Notes: a model not told the origin generated them from the sequence alone. A stretch of 37,252 nucleotides of DNA from Sedimentisphaerales bacterium (GCA_028277585.1 JANQFY010000135.1:1-37252); one strand, 5' to 3'. Counted from the first letter of the stretch, positions 8,413 through 16,521 are shown. Numbers and translations: made by a program.

Positions 8413-8670
8413 TTACGCCACAGCCTTGGCCGCGAGTTTCTGCTCGACGAAGGTGGACATCTTGACCACACTGTCAAAATGCTCCGGCGAGAGTTCATCA
8501 TCGGCGATGCTGATGTCGAACCGCTCTTCGACGAAACCGATCAGCTCAAGAAACCCGGTGGAATCCAATATGCCGCTCTCCTGGAACGAAGCGTTTTCGT
8601 CGACCCCGTCGCCGTCACCGAACAGGATGTTCTCCACGATGTACGTTCGAATCTCGTGTTTCACATTCAT
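8413..8670 (-). CDS. Acyl carrier protein, free-standing
   Basis: Small 85-residue acidic protein of ACP/PCP type. The phosphopantetheine attachment site is Ser37 in GILDSTGFLELI, the DSxx motif at the start of helix II. A four-helix pattern surrounds it: IRTYIVENIL, LELIGFVEERF, DELSPEHFDSV and MSTFVEQKL. It is a thioester carrier, presumably loaded by the acyl ligase at 4655-6238. It sits between the polysaccharide deacetylase (18-bp gap) and AsnB. No phosphopantetheinyl transferase is visible in the window. No ketosynthase is nearby, so a carrier for one activated acid or amino acid is likelier than fatty-acid synthesis. The start codon is preceded only by a loosely spaced AAAGGGA. Confidence 0.9.
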   Translation of the reverse strand: MNVKHEIRTYIVENILFGDGDGVDENASFQESGILDSTGFLELIGFVEERFDISIADDELSPEHFDSVVKMSTFVEQKLAAKAVA

Positions 8671-8688
8671 CGTTGTCAGTCCCTTTCT

Positions 8689-9657
8689 CTAGTTGGAATG
8701 AACCTGCCGGGAAACCGGCGAACGTTTCGTGACGTCGACCACCGTCACCCTCTGTCTTGGGCCTTCCAGTCCCTTGGTATCGGCCGGGCTCGCCTGACGA
8801 GCGGGCTCAAGATCTGCCGCCAACGTCTTCATCGTTGTGAATCGATAGTGTTCGCACAACCATTTGAGCTTCGGCCATGTGCTGCGGAGGTTGACGTAGC
8901 ACTTGAATCGTCGCCGCCATTTCAACGGCAAACGGGGATGACTCGGATCGAATTCTCTCGGGTGCACGTAAACCACGAGCGGTCGCCCTTCTCGATGCAG
9001 CCTTCGAATGCCCCATCGAATCAGAGGCAGAGGTGAGATTCTCAGATACCCGCCGCCGAAGAGACAGACCGAACGGCCCCACAGCTTGATCGTAGAGCTG
9101 GGGATCTCAATAAGCGATCCGCCCTTCGTCTTGATCACATGGGGAGCAGGGTCCGCTTCGCACAAGCCGCCGTGGCCATGCTGAGCCGGAAACACACTGG
9201 CGTCATATCGATAGCCGGCTTCGGCCACCACATCGAATACCCAGCGATTGTTGTTCTTGACAGCGAATCCAGGGGACCGAAACCCGATGACTTCCTGGCC
9301 CGTGATGTCCTCGAGAATCTTCTTCGATCGAATGGCATCCTGGAGAAACACATCGGATCCGACGGTGTAGGAGAGAAGGTGACCGTAACCGTGTGATCCG
9401 ATTTCATGGCCGGCCTCCTGACACCGCCGCACCAATCCAGGCATGCGCTCCGCCATCCAGCCAAGGCAGAAGAACGTCGCGCGCGCCTCATTATCCTCCA
9501 GAAGTTGCAGCAGGCGATCAACGTTCTTCTCTGCACACAGAGGAAGACGCGACCAGTCCTCCATGGCAGGCGCCCTGTCCGTATCGAGGATGTGGAACCA
9601 ATCCTCCAGCTCGCAGGTGAATGCGTTGACAGGCTCTCTCTCTCGATGCGATTCCAT
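8689..9657 (-). CDS. NodB-type polysaccharide deacetylase (XrtA-associated family)
   Basis: Metal-dependent deacetylase that by family removes N- or O-acetyl groups from a polysaccharide. From ATG 9657 it is 322 residues. NodB motifs: acidic motif CELEDWFHI (15-23) with Asp19, GSHGYGH (88-94) with the metal ligands His89 and His93, FRSPGF (126-131) with Arg127, and VHPREFDP (231-238) with His232. The opening NAFTCELEDWF resembles the N(A/F)xTxDVEDxF start of exosortase A-associated deacetylases. There is no signal peptide, so it may act in the cytoplasm on lipid-linked intermediates. GGAG lies 10 nt upstream of ATG 9657. An upstream frame extension to 9825 would overlap the preceding gene and lacks family similarity. 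It follows the GNAT gene by 53 bp. Confidence 0.9.
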   Translation of the reverse strand: MESHREREPVNAFTCELEDWFHILDTDRAPAMEDWSRLPLCAEKNVDRLLQLLEDNEARATFFCLGWMAERMPGLVRRCQEAGHEIGSHGYGHLLSYTVGSDVFLQDAIRSKKILEDITGQEVIGFRSPGFAVKNNNRWVFDVVAEAGYRYDASVFPAQHGHGGLCEADPAPHVIKTKGGSLIEIPSSTIKLWGRSVCLFGGGYLRISPLPLIRWGIRRLHREGRPLVVYVHPREFDPSHPRLPLKWRRRFKCYVNLRSTWPKLKWLCEHYRFTTMKTLAADLEPARQASPADTKGLEGPRQRVTVVDVTKRSPVSRQVHSN

Positions 9658-9710
9658 TCGCTCTCTTCTCCTATACCCCCTTGCCTCACTCACTACGACC
9701 GAACCGGGCG

Positions 9711-10679
9711 TCAGCGGACGTCGAAGTTCGAGACGTTCACATTCCAGTTGGCCATTTTGAGGATACGATCGTCGACGCGTGTCGGATCGAGAATTCTGCC
9801 ACACATTTTGATGCGGCGGGGACATCGTGAGGGCGGTACGCGGACCAGCCCCTGGGGAGAAAACGGCAGCCAGCCCACGTACAACAAAAGGTCTGCACGC
9901 GAGGCGGCCATGTCACGTGCGTGCCGCACGGCTTCCGCAAGACGATCGGCGGTCAAAGGTGTCACGTCAATGATGTAGAGGGCCCGGATGCCATCGTCTT
10001 CTTCGCAGACGCGGAGTGTGCACTCGCCGCCCCGGCTGAGGGCAACCGTGTGATGGCGATCATCATAGCGATGACGCCTGTATAGATCATCGCACACTTT
10101 CTCTACCGCGAAGTCCGTCTTCCTGGGGCGGGACAGCCTCGGCAACCGCACGAATCCCGACGAAAACAGTCGCGACAGTGGATCGGCCCATTTCAGAGAC
10201 GCCCGGACGGCCCCAATGTTGATCGGCAACGCATAGAACTCGAGTTCGCCTATGTCGCGCCACCTGAGGACCCTCTTGGTGAACACATAGGCCTGGTCGT
10301 TGGGGAAGCCAAATGCAAAGACCACCCCATCTCTTGCGGCCCCCTCGTAGACCAGTTTGGCCATTTTGACCATATTGAACGGTCCCGAGCGATGCTCCTC
10401 ATCGATCATCGCGTCCACGGAAAGGGCAAACAACTCCTGCGATCCGAAACAGCTATAGCGGTATGGAATGAGATTGTAGGCTCCGACGATCTGCCCCTCG
10501 GTCACCATCAAACCATGGTGAGAAAACCCCAACGGCGTCCAACAGAACTTCCGCTCAAACTGCTCTTGGCTCAGCGTCTTGGCGAATACGCGCTCAAACA
10601 GGGCTCGGAATTGCTCCCGTTCTTGCGCGGAAAGCTCATCGCTTCTCTTGAAAACGTAATCGCATGTGGCAGTCAGCAT
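9711..10679 (-). CDS. GNAT-fold acyltransferase, possibly FemAB-like
   Basis: 322-residue protein with an acyl-CoA N-acyltransferase-like core. The segment LSVDAMIDEEHRSGPFNM and the following KLVYEGAARDGVVFAFGFPN resemble GNAT motifs A and B (about 85-130). The N-terminal part, with the FCWTPLGFSHHGLMV stretch near 45-60 and IVGAYNLIPYR, resembles acetyltransferases found beside polysaccharide deacetylases in exosortase loci. There are no membrane segments, so it should be cytoplasmic. It may transfer an acyl or aminoacyl group to a sugar amine, possibly using the ACP two genes downstream; this is inference. AAGGA lies about 9 nt before the ATG. The gap to the upstream SDR gene is 46 bp. Confidence 0.65.
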   Translation of the reverse strand: MLTATCDYVFKRSDELSAQEREQFRALFERVFAKTLSQEQFERKFCWTPLGFSHHGLMVTEGQIVGAYNLIPYRYSCFGSQELFALSVDAMIDEEHRSGPFNMVKMAKLVYEGAARDGVVFAFGFPNDQAYVFTKRVLRWRDIGELEFYALPINIGAVRASLKWADPLSRLFSSGFVRLPRLSRPRKTDFAVEKVCDDLYRRHRYDDRHHTVALSRGGECTLRVCEEDDGIRALYIIDVTPLTADRLAEAVRHARDMAASRADLLLYVGWLPFSPQGLVRVPPSRCPRRIKMCGRILDPTRVDDRILKMANWNVNVSNFDVR

Positions 10680-10725
10680 CGGGACGCCATCCTTGAAAAC
10701 CGTACGTCGTTCAGTAGCCTGCGTA

Positions 10726-12252
10726 TCAGGGGAACATCCGCCTGAACAGTGCAGGAGTCACCGCCTCCAGGAGGTGGAACATCCTGGCCTTGTAAGGCAC
10801 AAACAAGTACCTATCCCCTCGTTCCGAGGCACTATATACCTTCGCCGCAACCGTCTGACTTGTCAGACCGTGACGATGCTGCGCATCCGCAACTGCGGGT
10901 GCTGCGGATTCCTTGTCTGATCGGCCGTGGACCGTATTGCTGGCGAAACTGGAGGCGAATGTTGCAGGAAGCACCTCCATGACCTCCGTCCCTGACGATA
11001 GCGTCCGTCGGAGGATTTTGGTATAGGCCCACAGGGCAGCCTTGCTTGCGGCGTATGAGCCATGGTTCTTGCGCCCGGAAATAGCCGTAGTCGAGAGCAC
11101 ATTCACGACGCGATGAGGCGGCTGATCTTTGCGACAGAGTGCCTCTGTGAGCAATACGGGGGCGAGAAAGTTCACAGTCATGTTCCTGCGGAACAACTCA
11201 ACAGAGACATCCATTACTTCTCCCACCACGGAGAAACCGGCGCAGTTGATCAGCACATCGACATGCGCGAGTTGTCCCGCATAATCCGAAGTCGCCTCAC
11301 CGTCGGCCAGGTCGACCCGGTCAATGTGGACCTCGCAGTCCTTCGGCAGTTCTCCCCGCAATCTCTCCATGGCGGGCACGTTCCGCCCGACCAGGTACAC
11401 CGAATCCCCGTGCTCCGCATGGCAACGGGCCAATTCGGCCCCCAGGCCGGAGGAAGCCCCCGTGATCACAACGCGGCGTGGCGCGGACCGCGGACCGTGC
11501 CCATTGGTGTCAGCGCGTCTCCCCAGTAGAGGGTCAGCGCACACCACCTGCCGCTTCACATAGCGCAGGCGATCCGGCATCCGCAGGTGAACGGTGCCGC
11601 GACTCGTTCCGCTGAGTATTCGCGCAAGATCTGTAGCGAGCCTGCGTGGGGCGTGTTCTCTGTGCGTCGCCTCTGCGGCACCTTCCTTCTGACGCGGCAT
11701 GAACATGAGATGCACGTCCACGCCTGTCGGCCCCGTTTCGGCCTGAAGCGATTGACAGACTCTGCGCAGCGCCCAGTGGGCACATGCCACAGAGGCCCCA
11801 TGGCGGTCGACGAAAAGGCCGGATGCGGGAATCAGGACGATGATCTTCCCTGCCCGCGCCGCACACAGGCGGGGCAGGACGCTCTTCATTGCCGTCAGAG
11901 GCAAGAAGAAGTTGCGTTCGAGAGACTCTTGATAGGCCGAACCATCCTCCGGACGACCATTCGCCTCGGACGCACCAGCAACAACAATGAGAGCATCGGG
12001 CCTCGGCTCTCTCTCCCAAATCTCGGCAAGGGTCGCCTCTACCTGCCCCGACCCACCGGACCCAGGGGACGCAGCCGAACGGCTCCGGCCGTCACGGCAT
12101 TCCACGACACGACAGGCATCAGCTTCGCTGCAGTCTATCAGTGAGACACGGAACGTGCGCGAGAGTTCCTGGGCGACCGCGCACCCAACTCCGTCCGTCG
12201 CCACGACAACCACACCATTGACTTTGCCTGCTGCTGTCATGATTGCTCTCAT
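10726..12252 (-). CDS. Tandem short-chain dehydrogenase/reductase with a degenerate N-terminal SDR half
   Basis: 508-residue protein made of two SDR-like Rossmann domains. The C-terminal half (about 258-508) is complete: cofactor motif TGASSGLG (264-271), NCAG (336-339), a catalytic Ser in NVLSTTA (near 387) and YAASK (Tyr400, Lys404). The N-terminal half (about 10-235) keeps the fold pattern (VVVVATDGVGCAVAQEL, ALIVVAGAS, IIVLIPASG) but has lost the glycine-rich TGxxxGxG. In place of YxxxK it has VACAH (155-159), so it should be catalytically dead. Proposed role: NAD(P)H-dependent reduction of a keto-sugar or acyl intermediate. ATG 12240 is an alternative start, and neither has a strong ribosome site. 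The gap to the upstream WecG-type gene is 32 bp. Confidence 0.85.
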   Translation of the reverse strand: MRAIMTAAGKVNGVVVVATDGVGCAVAQELSRTFRVSLIDCSEADACRVVECRDGRSRSAASPGSGGSGQVEATLAEIWEREPRPDALIVVAGASEANGRPEDGSAYQESLERNFFLPLTAMKSVLPRLCAARAGKIIVLIPASGLFVDRHGASVACAHWALRRVCQSLQAETGPTGVDVHLMFMPRQKEGAAEATHREHAPRRLATDLARILSGTSRGTVHLRMPDRLRYVKRQVVCADPLLGRRADTNGHGPRSAPRRVVITGASSGLGAELARCHAEHGDSVYLVGRNVPAMERLRGELPKDCEVHIDRVDLADGEATSDYAGQLAHVDVLINCAGFSVVGEVMDVSVELFRRNMTVNFLAPVLLTEALCRKDQPPHRVVNVLSTTAISGRKNHGSYAASKAALWAYTKILRRTLSSGTEVMEVLPATFASSFASNTVHGRSDKESAAPAVADAQHRHGLTSQTVAAKVYSASERGDRYLFVPYKARMFHLLEAVTPALFRRMFP

Positions 12253-12284
12253 ATCGCTGCGCTACGCAACGTCATGTCCCCAGA

Positions 12285-13043
12285 TCAACATGCGGCGCCG
12301 CGAAGCCAACCCGACATCTTGGCACGACAGACACGCCCACAGAAAGCCAACACACACAACTCCCGTTTCCACCGTTTCGGTTCCTTGGCGAATCGATACA
12401 GGAACTCGGTCCCGGTCGCACAGAAGACTTTCGGAGCGCGTTTGGCGCAGCCACTCAGCACATCGAAGCTCCCGCCCACTCCCATGCAATATGGCACATT
12501 GAGGCTGTCACGATGGGCTGCGATCCACGTCTCCTGACGCGGCGATCCCATGGCGACAAACAACATGTCGGCGCCGGACGCATTCACGGCGTCGACCACA
12601 TCGGCATCATTGTCGTGATAGCCGTGTTGGCTGCCGACGATGCGGAGTTGAGGGTACATGCGCCGCAGGGACTTACAGGCCCCAGCATTGGACTCAGGCG
12701 TGGCGCCAAAGAGGAACACTTTCAGACCGAGCTTTTGGGCGCGAGCGATGAGTTTCTGAAACAGATCGACGCCTGTGACCCGCACGACCTTCCGCCGGTG
12801 CAAAACTCGGGCGGCGATCGCCATGCCGATTCCATCGCAGATATGCAACTCGGCCGATTTGATGATCTGTTTCAAGCTCTTGCTGCGCTGCGCTCGATAG
12901 CTCTTCTCAGGATTCATCGCTATACAGAAGGTCCTCTGCCCCCTCTGCACACAATCAACAACGTGATTGGCAGCGTCGTCAGGAGACGCCAATACCGTGA
13001 GCGGCATCCCCAGGATATCAATCTCTCTTGGCCGTGATTTCAT
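12285..13043 (-). CDS. WecG/TagA/CpsF-family glycosyltransferase (GT26)
   Basis: 252-residue enzyme of the GT26 family, which adds ManNAc or ManNAcA (or another sugar) to lipid-linked GlcNAc. Signature blocks: AMNPEKSY (42-49), ICDGIGM (68-74) with the likely catalytic Asp70, VTGVDLF (89-95), FLFGATPE (110-117), MGSPRQETWI (165-174) and GVGGSFDVLSG (188-198). ATG 13043 has GAGG 6 nt upstream and overlaps the end of the upstream toroid gene by 26 bp; ATG 13049 is equally possible. Pairing with a WecA/TagO enzyme in one operon parallels enterobacterial common antigen and wall teichoic acid linkage synthesis. No UDP-GlcNAc 2-epimerase is visible here, so the sugar donor must be made elsewhere. 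Confidence 0.92.
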   Translation of the reverse strand: MKSRPREIDILGMPLTVLASPDDAANHVVDCVQRGQRTFCIAMNPEKSYRAQRSKSLKQIIKSAELHICDGIGMAIAARVLHRRKVVRVTGVDLFQKLIARAQKLGLKVFLFGATPESNAGACKSLRRMYPQLRIVGSQHGYHDNDADVVDAVNASGADMLFVAMGSPRQETWIAAHRDSLNVPYCMGVGGSFDVLSGCAKRAPKVFCATGTEFLYRFAKEPKRWKRELCVLAFCGRVCRAKMSGWLRGAAC

Positions 13044-14217
13044 CAGCATCCTCGCCCTGTTCTTGTTGCTGTTGGAACTGGTACTCCGTAAGCGCATGGA
13101 ACGCCCATGCCTGCGACCAGCGTAGATACGAGATCTTGTTGGTATAGTACCGGTGTTTGCGAAAGTAGAAGTACCCCCTCGGGTCCCACATGTGCCGCAG
13201 CATCCATGCCAGAACGCGATCGGTGAGGGCTCGATGGCGATGCCCCAGTTTCGATAGAAAGGCTACGGCCACCGCAGGAGAGTGAATGTCAATTGGATAG
13301 GTCCTGTCTGAATAATACTTGGGAGTGCCATCCGTAAGGAAGAAATGCGACACATAGTACTGAATGCCTTCCTCGTAGGCTTGCCGATACTGTTGCGCGA
13401 CCCCCTCGTTGAGAAAGTAACGCAGCGCCATTAGGACGAAGCCCGTATGGAACGAATCAATCCATCGCTGCCTCTTGCGGTCGGCATAGTACCATGCCCC
13501 ATCGTCGTGTTGGCAACACATCGTGTATGTCAGGCTTGTCATCGCCGCTTCCTGGAGACGTGCATCGGCCACATACCGTCTGAGTCGGATCAGAAGGGAA
13601 GCACCCAGCACATTGGCATTGTGCACGATTCCCTGGTCGACAGGCGTGTAGCTGAAACAGAATGCTCCGTCACCGGCGGTCCGGTTGAGATCTCTGAGAA
13701 TGAACTCCTCAGTTGATAGCGCCAAATCGAGCGCCCGTGTGCTGCCAGTCAGCCGATGGCAGTCCAGCAGGGCATGGCCGATGAAAGCGGTATTGACAAC
13801 GGTCGGGACCGTTCTCGGACGGAAGTACGTCCCCGATTGCCAGTCGAAGTTATACCCCCAACAATTGCCCGAATATCCGGCGCACCTGAGTTCCTCCAGC
13901 AACTCCAGCAGGCGTTCGATGGCCTCAAGGCACTGATGCCGTTTCGTGATCGCATACAGCTTGGCATACCCCCAGAGAAAAAGGCCAAGCCCCTTTGGAT
14001 TGTGACCTTTCTTGATCCCCAGCACAGATCTGAAGTTCAGAGGGCATCGTCTGAGGAACTGGGTGAAAGCGATCCGCATCCATTTGCTCTTGGCGCTGAC
14101 GCATCGAAGAAGAGGGCTATTGAGCGCGTCGTAGGGATCATATCCCGCATAGTCGACCTCTTCGATGTAGTGGGTCATCTGATCGATAGCCACGTCAGCA
14201 TTCATCAATTGCACCAT
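13018..14217 (-). CDS. Predicted (alpha/alpha)-toroid protein of EPS loci, function unknown
   Basis: 399-residue soluble protein made of helical-hairpin repeats like six-hairpin glycosidases and terpenoid-cyclase toroids. Regular helices alternate with Gly/aromatic turns: GLGLFLWGYAKLYAI, NTAFIGHALLDCHRL, NANVLGASLLIRLRRY, SFHTGFVLMALRYFL and SPAVAVAFLSKLG. The N-terminus, DYAGYDPYDALNSPLL, is a block I associate with polysaccharide-locus proteins that databases often label, wrongly I believe, as delta-aminolevulinate dehydratase. No signal peptide and no catalytic acid pair can be assigned. ATG 14217 follows CGGAG with correct spacing; a GTG at 14238 would add seven residues. It lies directly after the methyltransferase and overlaps the WecG-type gene. 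It might be a lyase, hydrolase or epimerase-like enzyme, but I cannot decide. Confidence 0.75.
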   Translation of the reverse strand: MVQLMNADVAIDQMTHYIEEVDYAGYDPYDALNSPLLRCVSAKSKWMRIAFTQFLRRCPLNFRSVLGIKKGHNPKGLGLFLWGYAKLYAITKRHQCLEAIERLLELLEELRCAGYSGNCWGYNFDWQSGTYFRPRTVPTVVNTAFIGHALLDCHRLTGSTRALDLALSTEEFILRDLNRTAGDGAFCFSYTPVDQGIVHNANVLGASLLIRLRRYVADARLQEAAMTSLTYTMCCQHDDGAWYYADRKRQRWIDSFHTGFVLMALRYFLNEGVAQQYRQAYEEGIQYYVSHFFLTDGTPKYYSDRTYPIDIHSPAVAVAFLSKLGHRHRALTDRVLAWMLRHMWDPRGYFYFRKHRYYTNKISYLRWSQAWAFHALTEYQFQQQQEQGEDADEITAKRD

Positions 14218-14339
14218 AGAATCTCCGCCGCGGGACACCGCGAAAGATGGGTCTTGTCACAATGCTCGGAAATGTGCCCGCAATGGCGGCACCGCGTTGA
14301 CTTTGGACACGCACTCTTCAAGTATCGCGTTTCAAGGAA
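14205..14339 (-). other. In-frame Cys/His-rich continuation of the methyltransferase after a TGA codon
   Basis: Directly after the methyltransferase TGA the same frame stays open for 44 codons and ends with TGA at 14205-14207. It encodes FLETRYLKSACPKSTRCRHC and then GHISEHCDKTHLSRCPAA, a possible zinc-ribbon-like tail. Its stop overlaps the next gene's ATG (14217) by 13 bp, the close overlap common in operons. A single TGA/TGG difference would join both parts (EDVG-W-FLE). Chance openness over 44 codons is quite possible, so this is a candidate lost or read-through C-terminus, not a proven gene part. Confidence 0.4.
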
Positions 14340-15149
14340 TCATCCAACGTCTTCATAGAGCAAGTCGTCCTTCCGTGACCGCTTTGGAACAGCGACCAGG
14401 ACCTTCTCCTTGCCTTTGGCCCGATCACTCGACTGCTCACTCTGCGCCGCATTGCAGCATGGGGCTTCCGGGCAGTTCACAAGATTGCCATGAGGGCAGC
14501 GTTGGTCACTCCCAATGACCAGCAGATCACCCGCCAACAGAGAGACCCGAGCCTTGTCGGCCCGGAAGATGCTCTTCCACTCACGGCCGGGCAGCCACTG
14601 ATAGTGATTCTTTATCCAACTGGCATCGTCCTGTACGGTTGAACCTAGATTGTGGAGATTCAATCGTCTGGTCAGCGCGAGTTGCCATGAGCCGGGCAGG
14701 AATTGGAAGAACGGGAACTTGAAATGCGGCTCCAGACAACAATACCGCCAGGGCACACCAATGATCCACTGCCGGCTGACCCGGATCATCTCATCCGCGA
14801 TCTGCTCAAGAACCGACCGATCGCAAATGTGTTCCATCATGCCGATGGAAATCGCCAGATCAAATGACTTGCTTGGAAATCTCGATAGATCCCTGGCATC
14901 CTGCTGAAAGTAGCGGAACCGCGGATGCTCCATCTTGACGTCCTGCGGAGACAGTATATCAATCCCGGTAATGGTGCAGTCCTCCAGGGCATAACTCTCG
15001 AAAGACCTCCCATTAGGGCCACACCCGACATCCAGTATGTTCATCCGCGGCCACACGTCGATCTCTGACAGTATATGGTTGACTCGAGTTCTTCGTCGCT
15101 TCTCCAGGATCCACTTCGCGAGCCTGGTTTGGTAGAGATACTCGGCCAT
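14340..15149 (-). CDS. Class I SAM-dependent methyltransferase, frame possibly interrupted by TGA
   Basis: 269 residues from ATG 15149, which has AGAGGAG 7 nt upstream. The SAM-binding motif I is ILDVGCGPNG (near 38-47). It is followed by the acidic residue in TITGIDIL and by FDLAISIGMMEHI, a typical motif IV region. The C-terminal part is Cys-rich (RCPHGNLVNCPEAPCC), suggesting metal binding. It probably methylates a sugar or lipid-linked intermediate. The reading frame continues after the TGA (14340-14342) for 44 codons with eight more Cys or His residues in a short span, and ends overlapping the next gene's start codon; see the separate entry. The gene is therefore either complete as written or truncated by a nonsense change. 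The gap to the upstream GT4 gene is 85 bp. Confidence 0.85.
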   Translation of the reverse strand: MAEYLYQTRLAKWILEKRRRTRVNHILSEIDVWPRMNILDVGCGPNGRSFESYALEDCTITGIDILSPQDVKMEHPRFRYFQQDARDLSRFPSKSFDLAISIGMMEHICDRSVLEQIADEMIRVSRQWIIGVPWRYCCLEPHFKFPFFQFLPGSWQLALTRRLNLHNLGSTVQDDASWIKNHYQWLPGREWKSIFRADKARVSLLAGDLLVIGSDQRCPHGNLVNCPEAPCCNAAQSEQSSDRAKGKEKVLVAVPKRSRKDDLLYEDVG

Positions 15150-15234
15150 GATCAGTCTCCTCTGCTCCCTAACAGCACAATGCACTACTGAAGTAAAAGG
15201 GGCTCCAGCTCCGTCTCAGATATCCAGTCCCCGC

Positions 15235-16377
15235 TCACACCGGCTGAGTGACACATTCGTTCTCAAGAAGAGGCCCGTAAATCGACTTGAACTGATCGAC
15301 AATGACGTGTACATCGAACCTTTCAAACGCGTCGGCCTGAATCTGCTCGCGACGTTTGCGCAGCTCCCCAATGTTACCGCACGCCCATATCATCTTGTCG
15401 GCCAGATCCTCTGGGTCCCGGCACCGGACGAAGGACCCGTTTCCGCCCTCGTGAATGACTTCTGGAAGAGCCCCCACATCGGTGCAGATCACAAACAGCC
15501 CCGCCCCCAGGGCCTCAACGACACACGTCGGACAACCTTCGGTCCAGGAAGGCAAGACGAAGACATCCGCATCAGCAAAGGCCTCCCACTTCTCTCGTCC
15601 CATCCGCGCCCCTCGGAAGGTAATCTGATCGGTCAAACCTGCTTCGGCCACCTCACGCCGATACCGCTCGATCAGACCTTCGCGTGCCTCCGGCCCGACA
15701 ACGACCAGCTCGAAGTCATGCCCACGGCGTTTCAGCAACCGAGCGGCCAACATCAACTCGCCAATACCCTTGGCTTCCAGAATACGGCTCAGAAACAGAA
15801 ACCGGGGCCGTTCCTGCCCTCGATCCGTGGGCATCATCACGGCATGGCTCTCATAGGTTGTCTTGGTGACCTCAATAGCCGAACCGCAGAACCCCAGGGC
15901 GATAAGGTCCTCTCGAAAAGACTCTGCCAGAACAATGCTCACATCCGCTTTGCGATAGACGGCGCGAAACAGCCATCGTACTACGGCATGGGATCGCATG
16001 AAGGCTATCACGTTCTGTCGCCATCCTCGATAGAAGACGATGACTCTCCGTCTGAACAGTTTGGCGACGAGGATGACAAGCGCGTCGCGAAACAGCGGCA
16101 ATGCCACCAACGATGGGCTGACCTGAACGATGCGCGTTCTCTGGTTTCGAATCAATCCCCAGACGAGCCGCGCGAGATCCAGAAGGTAGCAGACGTGATA
16201 GGCCAGAACCCGGGTGAGGAACGTACGAGAGAACCTCTTGCGCGTTCCAAACGGCTGGTGCAACAGGGACAATCGCTCATCTCGGAAGTACTCGAAGAAG
16301 ACGCGATAGTAATTCGCCACGCCGCCGTCGACATCGAGTGCTCCGGATGTCACTAGTATATTGGCACGCTTATTCAT
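15235..16377 (-). CDS. GT4-family (GT-B fold) glycosyltransferase
   Basis: 380-residue retaining glycosyltransferase that adds a sugar from a nucleotide donor to the growing lipid-linked repeat. The C-terminal nucleotide-binding domain shows FLFLSRILEAKGIGELM (193-209), LVVVGPE (224-230) and the EX7E motif in PSWTEGCPTCVVEALGAG (Glu280, Glu288). The N-terminal acceptor domain starts ANILVTSGALDVDGGVANYY with a Gly-rich loop. ATG 16377 follows GGGAG with 6-nt spacing; the frame extends 38 codons further upstream but without a ribosome site or family similarity. Together with the WecG-type enzyme it is one of only two glycosyltransferases seen beyond the initiating WecA. Donor and linkage cannot be predicted. 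Confidence 0.92.
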   Translation of the reverse strand: MNKRANILVTSGALDVDGGVANYYRVFFEYFRDERLSLLHQPFGTRKRFSRTFLTRVLAYHVCYLLDLARLVWGLIRNQRTRIVQVSPSLVALPLFRDALVILVAKLFRRRVIVFYRGWRQNVIAFMRSHAVVRWLFRAVYRKADVSIVLAESFREDLIALGFCGSAIEVTKTTYESHAVMMPTDRGQERPRFLFLSRILEAKGIGELMLAARLLKRRGHDFELVVVGPEAREGLIERYRREVAEAGLTDQITFRGARMGREKWEAFADADVFVLPSWTEGCPTCVVEALGAGLFVICTDVGALPEVIHEGGNGSFVRCRDPEDLADKMIWACGNIGELRKRREQIQADAFERFDVHVIVDQFKSIYGPLLENECVTQPV

Positions 16378-16521
16378 GGTTTCTCCCGCTTTGCCAGCCA
16401 CTTTCGGTCGCAGTTCTGCTGCGTTCACAACGCTCAAGTCGTCGGAGTGAGAAAGCGGCGATTTCGTCGACCCACCTCTGGACCGTGACATCGTACGTAC
16501 TGCCTCCGTGCCGGAGTCTTC

